64,000 nt of DNA, from positions 1,550,001 through 1,614,000 of the forward strand of contig NZ_JAIKTS010000001.1 of assembly GCF_023556335.1 (NCBI RefSeq). The letters run 5' to 3'. The DNA comes from Stenotrophomonas mori (lineage in GTDB: Bacteria > Pseudomonadota > Gammaproteobacteria > Xanthomonadales > Xanthomonadaceae). The translations under genes were made by a program, and so were the position numbers. This document shows, piece by piece, positions 59,672 to 64,000 of this stretch; within the stretch, counting starts at the first letter, position 1, and every line of letters starts with the position of its first letter. The notes under the pieces were generated by a model. It saw nothing but the letters and a program-made list of their open reading frames with translations, had not been told where the DNA came from and did not search any database.

Positions 59672-60113
59672 TTATTTCCTGACCGCCACCACGTGGCTGG
59701 CCTGCTGGGTGTAGGCCCCGCCCGCGCTCAGGCGCACGTTGCCGTCCAGGCTGCCCATGCTGCTGGCCACCTGCGACACCTGTGTGCCTTCGTCGCGGTG
59801 CCGCTCGGTGTGGCAGCCCGAGAAACGTTCAGTGTCGGAAATCGCCACGGTGCCGATGGCTTTGTCGTCCGAGCGGTTGGCATTGCTGACGACGTCCTGT
59901 CCGCTGCGGATACTCAGGTCGCCCGCCGCATGCACGTCCACGTCGCCCACGGCGACGATGTTGTTGGCGGTCAGGGCGATGTCGCCTTCGGTCGTGCGCA
60001 GGGTGGCGGCAGAACTACGGCGGAACCGACGCCGTCGGCCAGCAGGCATCGGAGACAGTTTCGGATTGCCGCCAGCCGCCACTTCCCCCTGCGATCAAGT
60101 GAAACTGGAACCG
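59672..60113 (-). pseudogene. Haemagglutinin-repeat fragment of a CdiA-like gene, copy A
   Basis: Minus-strand frame with GDIALTANNIVAVGDVDVHA, SIRSGQDVVSNANRSDDKAI and SQVASSMGSLDGNVRLSAGG, the alternating beta-helix repeats of filamentous haemagglutinin/CdiA proteins. It starts inside the 64-bp seam, has no proper start and ends after about 137 codons in VVAVRK-stop, cutting the beta-helix short. It is the same segment as copy B at 61895-62711. It looks like the leftover 5' part of an orphan module. Confidence 0.8.
59683..60113. repeat. 431-bp repeat, copy A
   Basis: Collinear without gaps with 62281-62711 (constant offset of 2598 bases) and differing by scattered substitutions. It encodes CdiA-like beta-helix and begins (minus sense) with the 64-bp seam at 60050-60113. 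It provides homology for recombination between modules. Confidence 0.92.
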
Positions 60114-60153
60114 TCATTAAAACCGTTATTGCGAATACATAAATATTATTCAA

Positions 60154-60471
60154 TCAATAAATAAATTTCGCATCAGCCTTTCCAGAGAAATCAACGGACA
60201 ACAAAAACCCATCCCAAGCCCCCCCAGCATGAGATTTCATCAACCTATGCAGCTCATGAACCAAGTCAGACGCTTCATCACCTGGGTCATCCAAGAGCTC
60301 ACTCATCACCTGTCCATTCTTAACCTGCGAGTACTTCGACCCAACCGACCACCCATTCTCGTACGTCTCATAACCAAATTCACACTCAAGTCTCTCATAT
60401 GAGCCAGCAGCAGATGCCTTCATAATCTCAACAAGGCGCTCCAAGATTTTCACTTGATCCTCAATACTCAC
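60154..60471 (-). CDS. Presumed immunity protein, module A
   Basis: A 105-residue acidic protein, AT-rich compared with the chromosome. Helical N-terminus (MSIEDQVKILERLVEIMKAS) and an aromatic core (CEFGYETYENGWSVGSKYSQ, GAWDGFLLSVDFSGKADAKF) resemble small immunity proteins such as the YezG/DUF600 group, but the match is weak. The GTG start overlaps the TGA of the toxin tail (GTGA), the classic toxin-immunity coupling. It should neutralise a toxin whose body has been lost here. Confidence 0.6.
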   Translation of the reverse strand: MSIEDQVKILERLVEIMKASAAGSYERLECEFGYETYENGWSVGSKYSQVKNGQVMSELLDDPGDEASDLVHELHRLMKSHAGGAWDGFLLSVDFSGKADAKFIY

Positions 60472-60650
60472 CGCCCCGCCTCATTCTTAAAAGACCTCCT
60501 TAATTTAACCCCATTTATAGAATAATCAACAACCAGAGAATCCAGCCTTGTTGATGAGCCCCCCCCTCGTAGAACGCACAACGATTCGGAGACAGTTTCG
60601 GATTGCCGACAGCCACCACTTCTCCCAGGGATTAAGTGAATCTGGAGCCG
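60468..60650 (-). pseudogene. Toxin tail fused to the seam, module A
   Basis: Starting in the third seam copy (60587-60650), one frame stays open through CRQSETVSESLCVLRGGG and STRLDSLVVDYSINGVKLRR to a TGA at 60468-60470, overlapping the immunity start. There is no start codon and only about 60 codons. It appears to be the last part of a CdiA-type toxin domain, joined directly to seam DNA after loss of everything in between. An eight-G run (60559-60566) lies at the join. Confidence 0.6.
60587..60650. repeat. 64-bp seam repeat, copy 2
   Basis: Third occurrence of the seam that also opens the 431-bp repeats (60050-60113 and 62648-62711). In all three copies one minus-strand frame reads Gly-Ser-x-Phe-Thr followed by a stop (TGA, TAA or TAG at offset 45). 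Confidence 0.88.
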
Positions 60651-60668
60651 TTGTTTTGCACCCCACCC

Positions 60669-61067
60669 TCAGGACGAACTAAAATAAAAAGAACAAAAAA
60701 CAAAGAAGACCCAAGCAGATATCATCAACACAAACTCAAGTGACAATATCTTGCGAACAAAAAACATGCGAACCACCTGCACCCCTGTCATTACAGGAAG
60801 TGCAAATAACGCAACCACTCCAGCATAATCAAACATGCGACCAAACGCCCCCCATGAGGAGCGGCACGAAAAGACCTCCAAGCACGCGCACAATAAAAAT
60901 CTTATTAAAACAAAAAGCCAAAATAACGACACCAACCCCCATAGTAAAATTATTAAATATGAAAAAAATGATCTATTCCGACTAATGCCCACGCCACCCG
61001 AACCAATTATTTCCAAGGAAATCCACTCCAAGCTTCTTCCATCGTCGGATCGTTCAATGCACACCAC
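60669..61067 (-). CDS. Membrane protein, presumed immunity, partly rebuilt by IS remnant
   Basis: The open frame codes for 132 residues with three or four membrane helices (for example LIILLWGLVSLFWLFVLIRF, FALPVMTGVQVVRMFF, LMISAWVFFVFCSFYF). Its first 13 codons (VCIERSDDGRSLE) are the out-of-frame end of an IS5-type transposase remnant, so the true start was replaced; GTG 60992 is a possible internal start giving 108 residues. AT-rich composition and position just before a seam suggest a membrane immunity protein against a pore-forming or membrane toxin; not recognised by family. Confidence 0.5.
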   Translation of the reverse strand: MVCIERSDDGRSLEWISLEIIGSGGVGISRNRSFFSYLIILLWGLVSLFWLFVLIRFLLCACLEVFSCRSSWGAFGRMFDYAGVVALFALPVMTGVQVVRMFFVRKILSLEFVLMISAWVFFVFCSFYFSSS

Positions 61068-61235
61068 TGCTGCAGCAAGTGGATACGCAGAATGGTTTCA
61101 AGCCAGTACGGCTTCCGGCTGGGGCCGCACTGTCTTTGGGTAATGCGAATCGATCAACGCCAACAGTCCTTTCCACGTCACAACCTGCTCCATCTCGGAC
61201 AGGAAGATATTCAGAGTCTCTCTAGCTCTGCCCGA
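61030..61235 (-). mobile_element. N-terminal remnant of an IS5-family transposase
   Basis: Reading the minus strand, TLNIFLSEMEQVVTWKGLLA and LIDSHYPKTVRP match the start of IS5-type DDE transposases (family pattern: IFL-x-EME-x-VVPW). A one-base shift then gives RKPYWLETILRIHLLQQW and ALNDPTMEEA. After GAAGAAGC the match ends abruptly. No terminal inverted repeats were found, so only a broken piece is left, within the immunity array. Confidence 0.75.
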
Positions 61236-61268
61236 GCCCAATGCGAGGAGGAGATCAACTACAAGCAT

Positions 61269-61664
61269 TCAATCAAAGAAAAATAAACCAATCCATGGCA
61301 ATACTGCAAAAATAAAGAAAAGAAGAAAATACTCTCTCTCTTCAAATTTCCGCCCAATTTTTTCCATAAAGAACATCAAGACCCCCAGCAGAAAGCATAC
61401 GCTACCCCACAAAATCCATATGGAGAAATAATCAAACTTTCGAACACCACCCCATTTAAAAAATCTAACCATGACCCTTACTGTAAAACTAAGCTGGGCA
61501 ATACAACTAAAAGAATACAATAAGAATAAAAACCGCGCCGATCCCGACACACTTCTACGCAAAAAAATACGCACCAACAAAAACAGCCCCCCAAAGAAGC
61601 ACAGGAACGGTTGAACAATCAGCCCTAAAAACTCCCATCCACCAGAAAGCATTAGCATACTCAC
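61269..61664 (-). CDS. Four-helix membrane protein, presumed immunity
   Basis: A 131-residue membrane protein with four helices (MSMLMLSGGWEFLGLIVQPF, RARFLFLLYSFSCIAQLSF-like region, FDYFSIWILWGSVCFLLGV, FFIFAVLPWIGLFFF). The start is GTG 61664 or ATG 61658. Strongly AT-rich against a GC-rich chromosome. It follows the broken pretoxin fragment at 61686 after 21 bases, the normal place of an immunity gene. The family is not recognised. Membrane immunity proteins fit ionophore-type CDI toxins, but this is inference. Confidence 0.6.
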   Translation of the reverse strand: MSMLMLSGGWEFLGLIVQPFLCFFGGLFLLVRIFLRRSVSGSARFLFLLYSFSCIAQLSFTVRVMVRFFKWGGVRKFDYFSIWILWGSVCFLLGVLMFFMEKIGRKFEEREYFLLFFIFAVLPWIGLFFFD

Positions 61665-61685
61665 ATCTCAACTTGGCCTGAAATA

Positions 61686-61961
61686 TTATTTATCTCCACT
61701 TCCACAGCTCTCATCCATTCCCATATTTCGGCACCCTGTCTTCATCCTCTCTTGAGCACCCATGAGATCCTCAACGCCGCCAAGAATTTCCATGGCCGCA
61801 TCACTCCACCATCCGGCGCCCAGCAGCACATGCGACAGCAGCTGCACCGCCGCATTCGGTTCGTTGCCGTGGCCCAGATCGAACCTGTTATCGATCAGCT
61901 GTGCTGCATACGGGGCCAGCATATTGGCCGCAACGGCGGTCTCCGCTTGCAATGGGGGCAT
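61686..61961 (-). pseudogene. CdiA pretoxin fragment with toxin tail
   Basis: The minus frame has AVAANMLAPYAAQLIDNRFD followed by NEPNAAVQLLSHVLLGA, the hydrophobic pretoxin segment found just before the toxin in CdiA proteins. Instead of the usual Ala/Gly stretch and toxin, it passes straight into AAMEILGGVEDLMGAQERMK and a short end, which seems to be a toxin tail. Upstream it is out of frame with the beta-helix part and a stretch of about 20 codons is missing. It is broken by deletion. Confidence 0.6.
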
Positions 61962-62711
61962 CGGTTGTAGGCATCGCGATAATCTGCACTATGGCTCAGC
62001 AGGTAGTCCCGCTGGCCCAACGCACTCAGCGTACCAATGCGGCCTGCTGGTCGGGTGACAGGCCATCGAGATAAGCATGCCGCAGCCGCCATACCCTGCA
62101 TCACCTTGAGCCAGCCATCGGACTGGTGGGCGGCATCGACGTTGTTCACCAGCTCGATCAGCGGCGAGTTCACCCGCGCGAACGCACCGACCTTGAGGCT
62201 CTTGTCCTGCTGCGAGCCGCTGTTGAGGTCGTCCGCGGTGGTGATGTCGATCGTGGCCGCGGTGATGTCCACGTCCCCGGCCGCCACCACGTGGCTGGCC
62301 TGCTGGATGTAGGCCCCGCCCGCGCTCAGGCGCACGTTGCCGTCCAGGCTGCCCACGCTGCTGGCCACCTGCGACACCTGTGTGCCTTCGTCTCGGTGCC
62401 GCTCGGCGTGGTAGCCCGAGAAGCGCTCAGTGTCGGAAATCGCCACGGTGCCGATGGCCTTGTCGTCCGAGCGGTTGGCATTGCCCACGACGTCCTGTCC
62501 GCTGCGGATGCTCAGGTCACGCGCCGCATGCACGTCCACGTCGCCCTCGGCGACGATGTTGCTGGCGGCCAGGGCAATGTCGCCTTCGGTCGTGCGCAGG
62601 GTGGCGGCAGAACTACGGCGGAACCGACGCCGTCGGCCAGCAGGCATCGGAGACAGTTTCGGATTGCCGCCAGCCACCACTTCTCTCTGTGACTAAGTGA
62701 ACTTGGAACCG
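61895..62711 (-). pseudogene. Haemagglutinin-repeat fragment of a CdiA-like gene, copy B
   Basis: Longer partner of copy A. After the beta-helix (SQVASSVGSLDGNVRLSAGG, TAATIDITTADDLNSGSQQD) it continues into VGAFARVNSPLIELVNNVDA and DGWLKVMQGMAAAA, the conserved segment ahead of the pretoxin in this family. From there the frame breaks: AYLDGLSPDQQAAL is found in a second frame and GQRDYLLSHSADYRDAYNR in the first. Several frameshifts and at least one deletion make it a pseudogene. No start codon precedes it. Confidence 0.75.
62281..62711. repeat. 431-bp repeat, copy B
   Basis: Partner of 59683-60113 at a constant offset of 2598 bases. Its minus-sense beginning (62648-62711) is seam copy 3. 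Confidence 0.92.
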
Positions 62712-62823
62712 CTATTCATGCCAATTCGGACGGAACATCTTGATAACTCCGACCGATTTGGCTAGGAATTACTATCCGCTAAGGATTTAAACCATGAATG
62801 TGAATACCAATCTCTAAGTGCGG

Positions 62824-63074
62824 CTACAAATTTTGCTTCCGCCTCACAAAGATCGCGATACTTAAACAGCGATCCTTCTGCACTAAAACCACCCCATACT
62901 CAACATGGCATGGCAGCACAACCTCCCCACGTGCAATCCGATCAAAAACATGAATGAGCCGCCGACAGGCCGCCTTTGCATCCGAATCGAACTCCGCGCA
63001 TCGCCTTAAGATAAATTCAAAATCATTAGACCTCTTTTGAGTAATTTAATTTCCCCATCCACTTCATCATTCAT
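62824..63074 (-). pseudogene. Frameshifted presumed immunity gene, module B
   Basis: From ATG 63074 the frame reads MNDEVDGEIKLLKRG, then ends; shifting by one base near the AAAAGAGG continues NDFEFILRRCAEFDSDAKAA, CRRLIHVFDRIARGEVV and CLSIAIFVRRKQNL to a TAG at 62824. The whole would be about 83 residues. It begins three bases after the stop of the toxin tail above, as expected for an immunity gene. Too short and broken to identify. Confidence 0.45.
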
Positions 63075-63076
63075 AC

Positions 63077-63259
63077 TCAACCCCCACCCGGAGGACGAAA
63101 TGCAAATGAATCTACTCTTTTAGGATCCATCCATTGCGTGCGATTCGGAACAATCACCTACCGTGCCCCACCAGGTATCGCAACGCCGCCCTGATTTGTC
63201 TCTGCGACTTTCGAAGTGAATATACGCGGCATCACTCCAGACCTAGGACTAATACCTTC
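63077..63259 (-). pseudogene. Toxin tail with in-frame stop, module B
   Basis: Right after the immunity stop at 63260 the same frame continues as ISPRSGVMPRIFTSKVAETN, QGGVAIPGGAR, an in-frame TAG (63158-63160), then IVPNRTQWMDPKRVDSFAFR and PPGGG-stop. The part after the TAG keeps protein-like composition, so the TAG is probably a mutation. It looks like the end of a CdiA-type toxin domain without its front part; the stop is followed by the module B immunity ATG. Confidence 0.5.
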
Positions 63260-63610
63260 TCACACTCTAATCTTAGAAACAGCATCCTCAATCCCACAAC
63301 TCCCCTTTATCACTTCGTACAAATATTCCCTACTATACAAATCATCTCTATCAAACTTATATACAAACTCATCAAGAAAATCACTTAAATGGAATTCATA
63401 TTTATACTTGGCAACGGAAAGCATTCTTTGTATAGAAAATATTAAATCAAAAGAATCAACGCAATCGTTAAAACTATTACTATTTTTTACCCTATCAAAC
63501 CCACCCTTTAATTCAAACTCAAATGCCCGAATCATTCGACTCACAGACAAAACAGCGCCTGCATAAATTTCCAACTCACCTCTAAAATCAGCAAAATCAT
63601 TCACAATCAC
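63260..63610 (-). CDS. Presumed immunity protein of the frameshifted toxin
   Basis: A 116-residue, mainly helical, acidic and AT-rich protein (NDFADFRGELEIYAGAVLSV, EFHLSDFLDEFVYKFDRDDL). The GTG at 63610 overlaps the toxin TGA (GTGA) and has AGAGG just upstream inside the toxin end, so it is coupled to toxin translation. The family is not recognised. Position gives the role of cognate immunity; the protein itself is intact. Confidence 0.65.
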   Translation of the reverse strand: MIVNDFADFRGELEIYAGAVLSVSRMIRAFEFELKGGFDRVKNSNSFNDCVDSFDLIFSIQRMLSVAKYKYEFHLSDFLDEFVYKFDRDDLYSREYLYEVIKGSCGIEDAVSKIRV

Positions 63611-64000
63611 CCACCTCTTATTGGCTGAATATGCAAAATATCGCCAGTCTTTGGATTACAAATCATCTCCAATCCAGAGGACTCGAATTTATAGTATCCA
63701 GGCACACCCCTGGGATCAGGGTATATTCTGGGCGATGAATTCAATATTCCCTTTGTCTGCAAGAACGGAGCACCCCCCTCACCCCACAATCTTTCATAAT
63801 AAGATTTACTTATACGAACCCCCCTCATATGCACCTCCAACAAGTTTAATCTCTTTAACAGGCTTAATTGCCGCGGCACTAAAAGCCAAAGAAATAACCA
63901 TACCTCTCCAGTATTCGCCATTGGTAAAGATATTCCCCAAATCCGAAATCGCTTCGGAATAATTCCCCTCCAACACATGCACCCCAGCCGAACCAAGATC
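63607..64000 (-). pseudogene. CdiA-type toxin C-terminus, frameshifted in a G-run, 5' end outside window
   Basis: Entering from the right, the frame reads SAGVHVLEGNYSEAISDLGN and IFTNGEYWRGMVISLAF to LVGGAYEGGSYK-stop. The next frame continues RISKSYYERLWGEGGAPFLQ, YPDPRGVPGYYKFESSGLEM and ICNPKTGDILHIQPIRGG-stop. The two join perfectly if the six-base C/G run at 63819-63824 is one base shorter. The second part has the look of a polymorphic-toxin end; its activity is not recognised. It may be a true mutation, phase variation or a sequencing slip. Confidence 0.65.

Noticed and set aside
59971..60153. A 60-codon minus-strand frame starting MNNIYVFAITVLM
   Set aside because: It crosses the seam and runs in the wrong frame through the haemagglutinin repeat; chance frame across a junction.

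Overview
The window is a high-GC chromosomal segment of a gammaproteobacterium, very probably of the Xanthomonadaceae (Lysobacter/Luteimonas/Pseudoxanthomonas/Stenotrophomonas type). The evidence is the codon use, the arrangement rpmF-fabH-kinase-fabD, a KdkA-type Kdo kinase, an S46 dipeptidyl peptidase, GTAG-type palindromic repeats and many conserved gammaproteobacterial blocks. The genus was inferred by eye from gene content only.

Positions 1-59,500 are mostly core genome. In order: fatty-acid synthesis (fabD, fabH) with rpmF, yceD and a Maf/YceF pyrophosphatase; a GT39 transferase; a coupled moxR-DUF58-tgpA-slp operon; recR-ybaB-dnaX; tRNA-Ser(GGA) and the SRP RNA; LPS-core genes (KdkA kinase, GT9 heptosyltransferase); dnaQ-rnhA-methyltransferase-gloB-mltD; the protein-quality-control block tig-clpP-clpX-lon-hupB-ppiD with tRNA-Val and three tandem tRNA-Asp; a second tRNA cluster (Pro, Arg, His, Lys, Lys, Leu); a YccA-like membrane protein; isocitrate dehydrogenase; grxC; a BepA-like protease; the phosphate/polyphosphate block phoB-phoR-ppk1-ppx headed by a clear Pho box; a glycosyltransferase-PAP2-lpxH group; purF-cvpA-dedD-folC; two TonB-like genes; a 118-bp tandem repeat carrying GTAG palindromes; and a secreted S46 peptidase.

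From about 59,650 to the end the character changes. The minus strand carries a mosaic of filamentous-haemagglutinin/CdiA-like fragments (G+C rich) alternating with AT-rich toxin tails and small presumed immunity genes. A 431-bp segment is present twice (59683-60113 and 62281-62711), and its first 64 bp (minus sense) occur a third time at 60587-60650, each time just downstream of a presumed immunity gene. Most parts are broken by frameshifts, stops or deletions, and an IS5-type transposase remnant lies inside. This is best read as a decaying array of orphan contact-dependent-inhibition (CDI) toxin/immunity modules, with an intact cdiA-like gene probably upstream on the minus strand beyond position 64000.

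The most interesting signals are in this array: the recurrent 64-bp seam with a conserved Gly-Ser-x-Phe-Thr-stop reading, the G-homopolymers next to toxin tails (one of which breaks an otherwise continuous toxin frame), GTGA toxin-stop/immunity-start overlaps, and at least five distinct immunity candidates of which two are membrane proteins. Further points of interest are the secreted HExxH protein at 10181-11479, the kinase-like gene inside the fab cluster and the DUF4440 remnant at 15276-15502.
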